DNA of 64,000 nt. It comes from Ascarosepion bandense. Lineage: Eukaryota > Mollusca > Cephalopoda > Sepiida > Sepiidae. Under the pieces are notes generated by a model that ran no database searches, had not been told where the DNA came from, and was given only the letters and a program-made list of their open reading frames with translations. Shown here piece after piece: positions 42,560 through 54,110 of the stretch (position 1 is its first letter; every line of letters starts with the position of its first letter). Made by a program: the position numbers and the translations under genes. Location of the stretch: assembly GCA_037127315.1 (NCBI GenBank), contig JBBBDQ010000913.1:4977501-5041500 (forward strand), written 5' to 3'.

Positions 42560-42925
42560 TTTTTTTTTTTTTTTTTTTTTAATCATCTCACCCCAAGCAA
42601 GGCATTCCACTGCCACTATTGCGCATGGGGCTACATAGGGGAAGGTAAAGAGAAGGAGTGGTGAGACATAGGGAATGTCAGGAGGAAGGTGACAGATGAG
42701 TAAGGATAGCGAGGATGAAGGTTGGGCAGATGGGAAGAGTGCTTGATAGAATGGGAGCAGGTTAGTGTGTTAGGAGGTGTCTATTGACCTTACATTTAAA
42801 CTCCTGGAGATTGTAGCCGTCGGGGAAGCAATCGTTTGGAAGAGAATTCCACAGTCGGGAAGTGCGAGGAAAGAAACTGTTGGAGTAGAAGTTACGGCTG
42901 CATTTTATCGGTTTCACTGTAAAAG
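42560..42925 (-). mobile_element. Young LINE 3' end (copy K)
   Basis: Minus-strand copy with an A-tail (T run 42559-42581) then 'tcaccccaagcaaggcattcc'. Nearly identical to copy L over about 280 bp. Confidence 0.85.
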
Positions 42926-43238
42926 GTTTATTATTATTATTATTATTATTTTTTAATCATTTCACCCCAAGCAAGGCATTCCACTGCCACTATTGCGCAT
43001 GGGGCTACATAGGGGAAGGTAAAGAGAAGGAGTGGTTAGACATAGGGAATGTCAGGAGGAAGGTGACAGATGAGTAAGGATAGCGAGGATGAAGGTTGGG
43101 CAGATGGGAAGAGTGTTTGATAGAATGGGAGCAGGTTAGTGTGTTAGGAGGTGTCTATTGACCTTACATTTAAACTCCTGGAGATTGTAGCCGTCGGGGA
43201 AGCAATCGTTTGGAAGAGAATTCTACAGTCGGGACAGG
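42926..43238 (-). mobile_element. Young LINE 3' end (copy L)
   Basis: Same sequence as K from 'tcaccccaagcaaggcattcc' to 'gaattctacagtcgggac', with a different tail, (ATT)n then T. The two differ by only a few bases, so they are the most recent LINE material in the window. Confidence 0.85.
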
Positions 43239-43400
43239 CAGAAAAGGGTTTCTATGGAGATTAAATGAAAGCAGTTTTGTTTTGGAGACAATAAAATTTA
43301 CAAGACATTCATTGATCCAGATAACCAATGATTAGAGGATCTTTTTAAGAGCAGTTGCTAGTTTTAATTTGTTGAACCAGGCAGACTTGCTACTAAAATA

Positions 43401-43858
43401 TTTAACGGCATATCAACCTTTGTGGGTTATTTAATGCAAAAAAAAAAAAAGAAAAAAAAAAAAAGGGTTTTAAACTTGTTTTTTTTTTTTTAATGTTCAA
43501 TTATAGTGAGAAGGTTGACTTAGATTTTGATGAAACATTTTTTTAAAATTTATTTTAGAAAACTGAATATGTCTTCTACTTTTGTATAAAAATGTATTGC
43601 TGGTAATAATCTTTTTTCCTTCAAAAATGTATATTTTTCTATAAAAGTCTATTTTTAAGTATATATTTCTATAAAAGTCTTTATTCTTTCATAGTGTTTT
43701 GCCCCAACTTTCATGGTTAACTATTTGCCCATAGCTGAACCCCTAACAGGTGCTACCACTCCGGGTCAGGGTGGACCGGGCAACAACAGCAATTAAGAGG
43801 TGGTTCTATACTCCTCACAACCTCCTAATCAGAAGCCTTGCTGCCGGATGGAAGTAAA
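43401..43858. mobile_element. Near-complete copy of the 511-bp retroposon
   Basis: Aligns in the same direction with 9427-9937: 'ttaacggcatatcaaccttt', 'gttcaattatag', 'aaactgaatatgtcttcta', 'aacaggtgctaccac', 'aattaagaggtggttc' and 'gccttgctgccggatg'. Homopolymers have expanded at 43439-43464. Confidence 0.8.
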
Positions 43859-43969
43859 TAGTTGTGCTATCAGCATATATACCTAGTTGGGAAGTTATTA
43901 CTTAAAAAAAAATTGAGGATGAAAATAAAAAACAATGTAAGATAAAGGTGTGGAAAACCTATATTAATG

Positions 43970-44485
43970 TAAAATAAAATAGGAGTGTAACTTTCATTAC
44001 ACAATTTATAAGGAATGATTAGATTAGGCCAAATATTTGTTCAAAGACACTGCAGAATAGAACTTGCACAGAAAACCAGAATTCAAGATATTTAGTGCCA
44101 CAGCCTGAGGAGATAGGTATAGATCCAAGGATCAAACCCTGGGGGAATACCACATCAATGTGAAATGAACTAAAAGTGTGACCATTCAATATGACCTTCA
44201 TTACATAATTTGTTAGGAATGATCGGATTAAGCCAAATATGCATCCGGAGACAATGTAACACTAAGTTCTGTTCCAACACTTTCTTCTCTCACACTTCTC
44301 ACTTGTAGAACTTTTTTCTGGCTTCTTGCATTCCTGTCAATTAAAATCTTCAAAAGAAATCTCCTTGTATCCTGTTTTTTTTGTACTTTCTCTCCAGAAT
44401 ATTTCCAGTTTCTTTCACTCTTAGTAACCCATTCTGTCTTAGTGACTTCATCACCTTGCTTGACATGAAATGATAAAAAAAAATA
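43970..44485. mobile_element. 5'-inverted LINE copy
   Basis: The minus frame 44019-44201 reads RT motifs 'MKVILNGHTFSSFHIDVVFP' and 'QGLILGS' (the strand-invading 'VPQGSVLGP' box). The adjoining 44240-44485 reads the LINE 3' end on the plus strand ('SNTFFSHTSHL', ending 'cttgacatgaaatgata' plus A-tail). The head-inverted arrangement is the classic result of twin priming. A piece of 43970-44060 is repeated at 44165-44240. Confidence 0.7.
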
Positions 44486-45060
44486 TTTTACCTTCAAACT
44501 ACCTATAAAGCAATGCAATATTTTTTACACATGATCCAAATATGAGAAAGGTGGATGTACACAAGAAAATGGGTGAGTGACCCAGATAACATCTAATTCA
44601 CACAGATACACCATAATAGGTGTGTCCAGATCATAAAAGCAAATTTCATTGCCTGAAAACTGACTTCACTGAATTGAATCTTCATTTTATTAAAGTAATC
44701 ATTTCACCGAAAAATTAAAAATGAAGGGAAGATGATTTTATATCTAAATAGTGTTATTTTTAAAATACTAGTCAAATACCATTCTAACAAACAGAAAAAT
44801 AAATGTTTTATCACTTTTAATTTTGCACATTTTTAAGTGATTATTCAAATAGCTCAGATTAGTTCAGATTATTTTAATTTATTTAGATAATCTGAAAATA
44901 TTTTTGACCCACTTGTCAAAATTGAGTGATGTGAAATGGCAGACAACAACAATGGTTATTAAGAACGTTGTAGGAAACAAGATTGTAATTAGCATTGTTG
45001 TACCTAAAATTTATTGAGTTGTATAAAAATCTGAATATTTTTAAAATTTATTTACTTTAT
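44098..45060 (+). repeat. Segmental duplicate of 57793-58800
   Basis: The two segments stay alignable over roughly 960 bp in the same orientation. They include the LINE inversion junction and about 570 bp of non-LINE flank ('cacaagaaaatgggtgagtg', 'tagtgttatttttaaa', 'gaaatggcagacaacaa'). Because the flank is included, this is DNA duplication, not two insertions. Confidence 0.85.
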
Positions 45061-45196
45061 GCATGAATATTGCCCAGTTGCAATGGAAGAATTGTCATCC
45101 AAATTTCACAAAAATTAAAATAAAACTGACATCTTATTTTAACAGATATATTTACCAAAATTGCACAAAAATATCTTCAAATGCTAAAGAGTAAAT

Positions 45197-45720
45197 TTAT
45201 TTAATAAAATTGTCATTAGCTTCAACCATGGTTCCCAGATGTCTTTGGAATCTCCTGCATCTCTTCTGGGTGGTCTCGTTGTTTAAGTTGGTGAATGCTG
45301 CCATAATATTTTTCTTCAAGTCATCTTTGCTGTTACAAGGAGTTTTATTGGTGTCTTGCTTAACTGGGCCCCACACATAATAATCAAAGGGGTTGCAGTC
45401 CGGGGAGTTAGGTGGCCAGATGTAAGGTGTGATGTGGTTACAGAAATTAATAGCTATGACTGAGTTCTCCTGCATGTGTGACATTGTACAGTGTCTTGTT
45501 GTCAGACATAAGGTTACCATCATAGTCACCATTAGATTTATCTGACACTTTCTGAATTCTCTTCACCCTCCTCAGATTGACATCTAAACACTCTGAAATG
45601 TATGAATGCCAAGCAGTACAGCATGCCATTTCCAAATTTGTGATGAAGTGAGTTGCGTCATGGTGCTCTTTTTCTCACAGACATTGTCCAACTGACCCTA
45701 CTATGTTGTTCGATTAACAA
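45197..45720 (-). pseudogene. Dead Tc1/mariner transposase fragment
   Basis: The minus frame 45197-45532 reads 'IWPPNSPDCNPFDYYVWGPV' with the catalytic Asp block, then 'RRFQRHLGTMVEANDNFI', the usual C-terminal end. The preceding frame 45447-45635 holds a helix-turn-helix-like stretch. The first Asp region is deleted and the halves are out of frame. It belongs to a different lineage from 15640 and 40365. Confidence 0.75.
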
Positions 45721-45829
45721 AATCAAAAACAAGCAATGTACATATGCAAAATCTAAAATATAATAGAATGGCAACAATTTATCCATCACACCTTGTACAT
45801 TATATATATATATATATATATTTATTTCA

Positions 45830-46215
45830 AACATACACACCATAGTGGGGGTGCTAGAGGGTGTCGTCAGTGATGTCATTGCGAGGATCATTAGGGGGTT
45901 TCAGGTCTCTCCACATCATACCCCACTCACCATGCCGACCCAACCAGAGATGATCAGTTTCTGGTTCACCCTCGATAAGCGCTTTCAGACACTGGAAAAA
46001 TTACATTTGGGCCTGGTACGAAACCTTGCAAATGCTTCTGATTGGCAACAGTCAGAGCCACTTTCCATTTAGAGGCGAACCGTAATGGAAATATGTCTGA
46101 CAAAATGGAAAAAGTTTTCTTGCGATGTGTTTCGTTTTTTTGGACGTCATCACACTACGTTTGTCATATTGGTACTACTGCACATGTCCATGAACAAGGG
46201 GTGCTAAGAATTTTA
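45830..46215. other. Unassigned GC-richer single-copy stretch
   Basis: The plus frame 45845-46072 (75 codons) and the overlapping frame 46042-46350 show no known domain. The left edge is 'acacaccatagtgggggtgc' after a (TA)n tract. Base composition is more even than the surroundings. It may be an old retroelement end or a unique locus. Confidence 0.35.
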
Positions 46216-46229
46216 GATTTAAATTTTTA

Positions 46230-46420
46230 TTTTATTTTATCTTTATTCCAGCTTATTTCATTTAGATTCTTTTTCTTTCCGTCACTTTCCTTTGTAGATA
46301 TCCCACACTGTGATAATCGAAGACCTGCCAGGAATAGTGAAATGTTCTAAGACGAGAAACGTTAAGGAATCTAAATAAAAGATTATATGAACACAAAAGA
46401 GAAATTTTACAAAGCAATAC
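46230..46420. repeat. Inverted cap of the 205-bp array
   Basis: 46270-46320 ('tctttccgtcactttcc', 'gatatcccacactgtgataatc') is the reverse complement of the repeating unit to the right ('gattatcacattgtgggatatc', 'aaaagtgatggg'). The stretch 'ggaatctaaataaaagattatatgaacacaaaagag' region recurs at 55155-55195. Confidence 0.6.
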
Positions 46421-46564
46421 ATAAAATGCTTTGGTTGCTCACTGCAACGAGATGACCACAAACATAAAATATGCTACTCTTTAAAAATAAAAAATAGTTT
46501 ACTGCAACAAAAATATTTCAAAAGGCCTTAATCATAGAGTCATCTACAGTAAATTTGCACCTGG

Positions 46565-48175
46565 GCTCATACAACATTTCACAATTCCTGGGAAATCTTT
46601 GATTATCACGATGATTTCATCAAATGCAAAAGTGATGCGGTGAAACAAGAAGAAAATGAAACTGCAGAAAGATAAAAAAAATTATTTTTCTATATTTCTG
46701 AGATGAGGTATTTACATTATTCCACTCATCTGCTGCTGTGCTAACAAAGTGATGTTTGTATTGCTCACACATCATTTCACAATTCTGGGAAATCTTCGAT
46801 TATCACATTGTAGATATCTTAACAACAAAAGTGATGGGGAAATACAAAGAAAATGAAATCCAGAAAGATAAAAAAATTATTTTTCATATTTCTGACAGGC
46901 AAAATATAAATAATTTAACTATCTTTATGTTTGCCGTTTTGTACAATGTTTTGCCATTGTATTGCTCACACATCATTTCTGCACAATTCTGGAAATCTTC
47001 GATTATCAAGTATTTGGGGATATCTAACAACAAAAGTGATGGGAACAAGAAGAAAACAAAACGGGAAAGATAAAAATGGCTTTTTCATATTTTTAGGATA
47101 TAGTATTTACATTATTCTGACTTATATCTTTTGCTGCTGCTGGTAAGTAATGCTTGACATTGGCATGTTCTATACAACATTTCAGCAATTCTGGGAAATT
47201 CCTTTCATTGCTTCATTGGAGCAATTAAAATAACAAAAGTGATGGGAACAAGAAGAAAAAAATGAAAACTTTATATGCAAAAAATTATTTTTCTATATTT
47301 CTGAGATGAGCAGTATTTATATTATTTGATCATCTTTGTTGCCGTTTGTACAATGTTTTTGCTATTGTGTTTGTTTTATACAACATTTCACAAATTCCTG
47401 GGAAATTCCTCATTATCATACGTGGGGATATCTAAATAACAAAAGTATGGGAACAAGAAGAAAAATGAAATCAGAAAGATAAAAATTATTTTTCATTTCT
47501 AGATGAGGCAGTATTTACATTATTCTGATCATCTCTTGTTGCCACAATAATGCTTCTGGCTATTGTATTGCTCATACAACATTTCACAATTCCCGGAAAT
47601 CTTCGATTATCACATTGTGTGATATCTAACAATTAAAAGTGATGGGAACAAGAAGAAAATGAAATCAGGAAAGATAAAAAAATTATTTTTCATATTTCTG
47701 AGATGAGGCAGTATTTACATTATTCGATTCCATCTTAGTTGCTGTCGCTTTGTACAATGTTTTGGCTATTGTATTGCTCACAACATTTCACAATTCCTGG
47801 GAAATCTTCGATTAATGTTATTGTGGGATATCTAACAACAAAAGTGATGGGAACAAGAAGAAAAAATGAAAACTTTGAAAGATAAAAAAATTATTTTTCT
47901 ATATTTCTGAGATGAGGCAGTATTTACATTATCTCGGACTCATCTTTGCTGCTGCCATAGGCCACTGCTTTGGCTATTGTATTGCTCAAGGCTCACCCTG
48001 AAATCTTTGATTATCACATTGTGGGATATCTAACAACAAAAGTGATGGGAACAAGAAGAAAATGAAATCAGAAAGATAAAAAATTATTTTTCTATATTTC
48101 TGAGATGAGGCAGTATTTACATTATTCGGACTCACTTTTTTGTTGCCGTTTGGTACAATGTTTGGCTCTTGTATG
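46565..48175. repeat. Tandem array, ~205-bp unit, about eight copies
   Basis: 'cacaattc(c)tgggaaat', 'aaaagtgatgggaacaagaag' and 'atttctgagatgagg' recur about every 190-215 bp. Units differ by many small insertions and deletions, partly in homopolymers. The open frames shift within the unit and are not coding. The last unit runs into the retroelement arm 48110-48250. Confidence 0.85.
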
Positions 48176-48404
48176 CTCCGGCCTTCTGCAGGTGCTAGAG
48201 ATTTCGAACAGAACCTCCTATTACAATCACTGGGGTATATCATCTCCATCCTTGTGTAGGGCCTCTTCTGATAGTCATGAGTTATCTCCCTCTAAACCTT
48301 TAAGTTACTTGTTCACCACTGCTGTAGCTTGGTAAGGACACATGGCCCAGTGGATATAGATGTTGGTTAGTTCCTGTGACTTGACCCAAAGTGTTGTGAG
48401 TTCA

Positions 48405-48475
48405 ATGCCAATTACTGCAACTTGATAGCTATAAAGTTTCAGTGTTAAAACATCATCAGACAGTAAAATGTGTCA
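48405..48475 (-). ncRNA. Hammerhead ribozyme, retrozyme unit 1
   Basis: In minus sense: CTGATGA (complement of 48453-48459), stem II region TGTTTTAACACT, GAAA (complement of 48437-48440), and stem III ACTT/AAGT with 48420-48423. The NUH base is U at 48419. Stem I is UUACUGU/GCAGUAA, seven pairs between 48460-48466 and 48412-48418, directly at the core. Weak point: stem II is short, with at best 2-4 pairs. Confidence 0.75.
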
Positions 48476-48834
48476 TACATTTTTCTGCCGAATGATGGTA
48501 TTTTTATATATATATAAAATTATTAACCAACTTATTAGTCAGAGTCAAATTAGACTAGTATATAGTTGTATCAAAAAGTGCTCAATACATATTTAAAATA
48601 AAAATTTAACATGTAGAGCTTTTAAATATTCTAATTCAGAATATCATCTTGATTTCAACCTTTCAGTATTTTCGAATAAGATACAAAAAGATTCAAACCA
48701 AGGTAGCATAGTTATCTTCCTCTAAACCTTTAAGTTACTTGTTCACCACTGCTGTAGCTTGGTAAGGACACATGGCCCAGTGGATATAGATGTTGGTTAG
48801 TTCCTGTGACTTGACCCAAAGTGTTGTGAGTTCA

Positions 48835-48905
48835 ATGCCAATTACTGCAACTTGATAGCTATAAAGTTTCAGTGTTAAAACATCATTAGACAGTAAAATG
48901 TGTCA
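48835..48905 (-). ncRNA. Hammerhead, unit 2, core mutated
   Basis: Same layout as unit 1 but the core reads CTAATGA (plus 'tcattag' at 48883-48889). The invariant G is lost, so cleavage is unlikely. Confidence 0.65.
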
Positions 48906-49264
48906 TACATTTTACTGCCGAATGATGGTATTTTTATATATATATAAAATTATTAACCAACTTATTAGTCAGAGTCAAATTAGACTAGTATATAGTTGTA
49001 TCAAAAAGTGCTCAATACATATTTAAAATAAAAATTTAACATGTAGAGCTTTTAAATATTCTAATTCAGAATATCATCTTGATTTCAACCTTTCAGTATT
49101 TTCGAATAAGATACAAAAAGATTCAAACCAAGGTAGCATAGTTATCTTCCTCTAAACCTTTAAGTTACTTGTTCACCACTGCTGTAGCTTGGTAAGGACA
49201 CATGGCCCAGTGGATATAGATGTTGGTTAGTTCCTGTGACTTGACCCAAAGTGTTGTGAGTTCA

Positions 49265-49335
49265 ATACCAATTACTGCAACTTGATAGCTATAAAGTTTC
49301 AATGTTAAAACATCATCAGACAGTAAAATGTGTCA
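49265..49335 (-). ncRNA. Hammerhead ribozyme, retrozyme unit 3
   Basis: Core CTGATGA and GAAA are intact. Stem II is TGTTTTAACATT (plus 'aatgttaaaaca'). Stems I and III are as in unit 1. Confidence 0.75.
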
Positions 49336-49570
49336 TACATTTTACTGCCGAATGATGGTATTTTTATATATATATAAAATTATTAACCAACTTATTAGTC
49401 AGAGTCAAATTAGACTAGTATATAGTTGTATCAAAAAGTGCTCAATACATATTTAAAATAAAAATTTAACATGTACAGCTTTTAAATATTCTAATTCAGA
49501 ATATCATCTTGATTTCAACCTTTCAGTATTTTCGAATAAGATACAAAAAGATTCAAACCAAGGTAGCATA

Positions 49571-50020
49571 ATTGGCTGATCTTTCAAATTAGAAAATATA
49601 ATTGAAAACGTCTGGGTTTCAAATTATTTCAATTCACTAACCCTCTTTAATTTCACAATCAAATTCCTCCTGTCCATCATGACCTGCCTTTCTATTGGTC
49701 CATTGTTACAAGCCCTCCAAAATTCGCCCACCTCCTTAATTGTCTGGATATGGTAAAAAATTGTTTTTTTTTTTAACTTTCTTTATATGATTCCTAACAG
49801 AAAAATATTTCACTGCCTGACGAGGTGCTAATAAGCTAGCACCAAAACACAATGGCACTTGTGTTGCAGTAAACTCATAAGTTTTATTATAAACTTATAA
49901 AAATATTACCATATACTATGCTCTACTAAATATTGAGCAGTCTTAAAGTAAATTGCTAAAAACAGTGGACTGCTAATCCATTAGTTTGTACACTTCTAAG
50001 AAACGTGTATATTTTTTTTT
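49571..50020. other. Unassigned DNA
   Basis: No repeat, RNA or coding signature supported. Confidence 0.5.
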
Positions 50021-50028
50021 TCTTTCTT

Positions 50029-50265
50029 TTAGACATATCAGATTAAATAAATTGCAAACATTGTGTGCGCTTATTTTTAATAAAGTCCTTGTAAGTACCT
50101 GGGTACCTTGAAAAATGAATGATAATAATATGTCAATGTTACAGCTCATTTCTGACATCTTTCAATTATAATACGCAAAAGATTATCAGTGAGTATAAAC
50201 AGATTTTATTAAAAATAAGCAGACAATATTTGCAATTTATTTAATCTGACATGTCTAAAAGAAAA
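50029..50265. mobile_element. Small inverted-repeat element
   Basis: Arms 50029-50093 and 50203-50265 are inverted copies ('ttagacatatcagattaaat', 'aaattgcaaacattgt.tgc', 'ttatttttaataaa'), with about 110 bp between. The pattern is MITE- or foldback-like with no coding capacity. Confidence 0.7.
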
Positions 50266-50281
50266 TTTGTTGCCTAAATAC

Positions 50282-50327
<46 letters not shown>

Positions 50328-51130
50328 GCATAGAAAGAGAAAGAGAGACCTATACACAAAACAATTCAAATATATAAATCCATCTATGACATGAACATCT
50401 ATACAGGGCAAATGAAGAGACATACATCTATTTTTTTTCTTCTTTTTTCTATATTCTTGTACTTCATTCTTTACAGTTCAGCCATACCATTTTTCAGGAC
50501 ATTTCACATTTAATTTTTTTTTAATCATAAAGATCTCTTCAGCTTATTTCCAGCAAGAGTCCTTTTATTTTATTATAAAGTGTCCACAAAGTCATTAGGC
50601 AAATGAAAAATATTTTAAAATTACAACAGAAGTGAATACAATTGAAATGTTTGCATAACATGAAGAAAATAGTGAAGTATATATGCAAATAGTTAATAAA
50701 GTGCTACATGAACCTCAGTCAATTGCACAAGGGACATCTGAGTAGTATTCTGTTTCTGTCCATGTCCTCCTTAATATACTTTTAATAATCGCAATGATGA
50801 GTTATTCTTTACTTAAGGTAATCCAAGTTCTTTACTTTGTACCATACATAATATCATTTGTATAGTCCAACAAGAACAAGTCCACCAGAGGAATGAGGGA
50901 GCCAAGCAATCAGGCCACATTTTCCTATCCAGCAATCTGGAAACCTTTCATTTAAAAGTACTTTAATATTAATATGCAACGAAAAACTTTAAAGCTTTTC
51001 ATCATGACTTTTTAAAAAATTGTCTAAAAACTTTGTGAACACCCTGTAATATACACAGTGCAGCAGAAATACTTCTCACATGATGGCAAGAAATTAGCTG
51101 GATAACACACCATTGCCATGAATATCTTAC
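50266..51130. other. AT-rich DNA with one (TA)n tract
   Basis: (TA)n at about 50286-50324; otherwise nothing supported. Confidence 0.5.
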
Positions 51131-51134
51131 CCCT

Positions 51135-51400
51135 ATGCCACACCCTGCATAATACATACAATATACATAACATATATTATAGTACATATTATAATATACA
51201 TTATAATACATATTATAATATACATATATCATAATATATATGACATATATCATAATATATAATATATATGACATATATATTATATATCATAATATATAAT
51301 AATTATAACATATTATAATATAACATATAATAATTATAACATATTATAATATAACATATATATTATATATAATATATATATTATAATATATTTTTAAATT
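51135..51400. repeat. Compound AT low-complexity block
   Basis: Alternating ATATT, CATAT and TAATA elements such as 'acatattataatatacatta' and 'tatataattataacata'. It is rich in short palindromes and nearly free of G and C. Confidence 0.85.
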
Positions 51401-53400
51401 ATATTTTGAATTTTAATGAAAATAATCTTTAACCACTTGAAGAAAAAAAAAAAACTTCTGCAGATGCCCTGCATGTATAAAGGTAAAAACACACATATAC
51501 ATATATACAAAGACACAGAGGCAGTAACGTGCAGATGTTTGGTGATGCACAGAGCCAATTCCTCAATTGTTTGTCCCTAAGATTCAAATAATACTGAGAA
51601 ATCTGAGAAAGAAAACATTTTAAATATGTAAAAACAGATGAAAAATAAACACTTTATTCAAATTAAATATAAACTCTGCTCCCCTATTTCTGCACGCTAC
51701 TGCATAGGGGTGTGGAAAAATTTTTTAAAAATTTGTTTAAGAGAAGAGATTGTGTGTGTTTAAAATTGGGTGAGCAAAGGTGGACAAATGCAGAATAATT
51801 TTTGTTCAATTATTTTACATGTAAAAAGAAAGAAAAAGAAGAAAAAAATTTTAAAGATCACAACAAAAAACAACAATAAAACATGCCAACTTACAATTAG
51901 TTTCAATCATGTCCTCTGGATTGCATAAGAAGAAGAACAACAACATAATGAAGTTATGAAATAACCAAAAATATTTGTAATTTTAACAAGGTTATTAAAG
52001 AAGAAAATGGCAGAAATTACTTCTTCAAGAACACTCAAATCAAAGCAGCATATTTAGATGCTATCAAAATCTGAAAAATTGAACAACCATATTTGAATGC
52101 TTCAAAGATTGCCATTTTTTTTTTTTTTTTCTGAAACAGTTAAAAAAAAAATTTGCTCAAAAAATATGCCCTGGGTTTTGTATATAAACATGAGGAATCT
52201 GGTAGAATGGTAATGACACTATTATCCATACTTGTATCCAAGAATGGCATCCCAAATCTTCAGGAACCAGTTTTATAAAGGCAGATAATCTTTAGAGGCC
52301 TATTCTGCTTATTTTCTTTTTGATCTGAGAATGAAAACAAATCACTTTAAATTATCAGAAAAAATTAAAACATTTTGATAATAGAAAACATTTATTTATT
52401 AAAATATTTCCAGACTGAAATTCTGTTGTCATCATATTTCTCTTGGATGCTTTTTGACTCTAGCTGTTTCTTAGTAACATTTAGACTGAATCACAGTAGT
52501 CCCAAAAATCCAATAGAAGATCTATCAAATTTATGATTAGAAGATTTGCCACATTTTTAACTTCAAGATGATTTCTTTGTCAGAATAAATTAAATTAAGA
52601 GAAAACCATCTTTCAGCTTCTGCAGAACTTAAAGCAATGATATTAATTATATTTTTAGCTATTATATATCGGCTATTATAATATTAGACTATTTTTGGAT
52701 TATCCCGCAATTGGTTCACTAAGCTTTAATAAGTTTAAGAATCTGTTTATGTGAACAAGTAGGATACTACCACTGTTTGTATCTCTCCTAAACCCATAAT
52801 ATACTATTATTAAATGTAAAGTAGGAGTCTTGTATGTGTTCAGATATGGAAAAACAACAAAATAGCAAATATTAGTATTATTTTTACTTTATTTGACTGC
52901 ATAATTGTAATATTGAATGATTTATTTTTTATGAGTTATCCACCCTTTGATAGTTATTTAAAGCTGAAAAATATTTCAGATTGCAAGAAATTTTTTTTTT
53001 GTGAATGAATATTACAATAACGATTTTTTCAGATGAGTTTTACTATTTAACCCATAGTTGGAAGAAAAATATTTGTATTTAATAAATTGGTTGTAAAAGA
53101 TAAAAAATATAAGCACATCACTAGTTTTAATCAGGTTTATGTATTCTCCTGTGTCAGTGGTTTGAAATTTCTTGGAAATTCTTAGGTTAGGAGGTGAAGG
53201 ACCAAAATAAATTGGTACAACCCATGAGCACCAATTTTAATATATAAATTGAGGGGTTTGGCATTAAGTACAAAAAAAAAATGCAAAATTGTTAGTAGAT
53301 ATAGCTGATTACAAGAATAAAAATGAAATTAAAAAATGGCAGTTGACCTTTACCTCAAAATTATCACACACAGGAGGATACTTGTTTTTGGGGCTGGGGT
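51401..53400. other. 2-kb AT-rich stretch, nothing recognised
   Basis: Apart from the repeat shared with 4430-4570 (52915-53060), I could support no gene or mobile element. Homopolymer T runs lie at 52118-52130 and 52989-52998. Confidence 0.5.
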
Positions 53401-53679
53401 TCTTTTTTTTTTTTTTTTTTTTTAATTTTTTTAATTTTTGTAAAAATTTTGCTTTGTTACCACCTCAGGGTTCCTTCAGGGTATCTTTTTTTTTTTTTTT
53501 TGTAAAACTGCTTAACGAAGAGGATAGAGGTTTCTTGCAAACTCTTAAGTTGGGAAAAAGTGTCAGGTCAAAATAAGTTTATATACATTTCTTTCCTCAG
53601 TAGGAGTAGATAGGTCTGTTTATCATTCAGTTCACTCCTCTACAATATTTTGAACAGGAGTAGAGGTTTATCCCTTGTT

Positions 53680-53850
53680 TACTGTTTCTTCTTCTATGTG
53701 CCCTGTCCCTTCAGGACGTAAGGCTCCTTATAAAGTCTTTTCTTTCTCTTACACTCCTGGTGGCTCCTTGAATCTTGGTGACATTATCTCCTTGCTTCAG
53801 ATGGTGTCTCTTACCTTGTTACACTACCTTGAATGGCTCTTGGGCCTTGT
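53680..53850 (-). pseudogene. LINE-2 C-terminal fragment
   Basis: On the minus strand 'gtgtaacaaggtaag', 'aggagccaccagg' and 'acagggcacatagaagaag' follow the order seen at 28605-29050. Upstream, 53400-53510 holds two long T runs. Confidence 0.55.
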
Positions 53851-53884
53851 ACAGGGGGGGCATTAAGAAAACAAAGAGAACATA

Positions 53885-54110
53885 AAAAACTTATCAGTCA
53901 TTGGAGATATTTAGAACTTTTTTTGTCTATATTTCTGATATGTGGTATTTACATTGACTGTTTTCTTCATCTTTATTGTCATATTCACAACATTTCAACC
54001 ATTGCACCCTCCAACCTTCTTAAGATGATTGGAATTTTGAACCAAACCCTTTATTTCAATGTCTAGGGTAGATTATTCTTGTCCCATGAGTCATGCCACT
54101 TCTGGATGTT
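53885..54110. mobile_element. Single arm of the foldback retroelement family
   Basis: 'tttctgatatgtggtatttacattgactg', 'catctttattgtcat', 'ccttcttaagatgattgg' and 'ttgaaccaaaccctttatttc' follow the left arm at 28010-28165. The decayed ribozyme-like motif is on the minus strand. Confidence 0.6.

Larger units (their letters stand above)
42230..43400 (-). mobile_element. LINE copy J interrupted by LINEs K and L
   Basis: 42230-42560 and 43239-43400 are successive parts of one minus-strand LINE copy ('ALNFAAISGLVFLLYILRFL' in the first; the RT-proximal part corresponding to 61335-61440 in the second). Between them lie two 5'-truncated copies, K and L. Confidence 0.65.
48281..49570. repeat. Three exact 430-bp tandem units with ribozyme motifs
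   Basis: Starts at 48281, 48711 and 49141; 1290 = 3 x 430, and units differ at only a few positions. Each unit holds a plus-strand tRNA-like box pair: A-box TGGCCCAGTGG (48343-48353 in unit 1) and B-box-like GAGTTCAATGCC (48398-48409). It also holds a minus-strand hammerhead, and the minus-strand motif 'tatgtattgagcac' with 'gctcta' before it. A tandem unit of a few hundred bases with a hammerhead in each matches the definition of an animal retrozyme. Confidence 0.85.
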
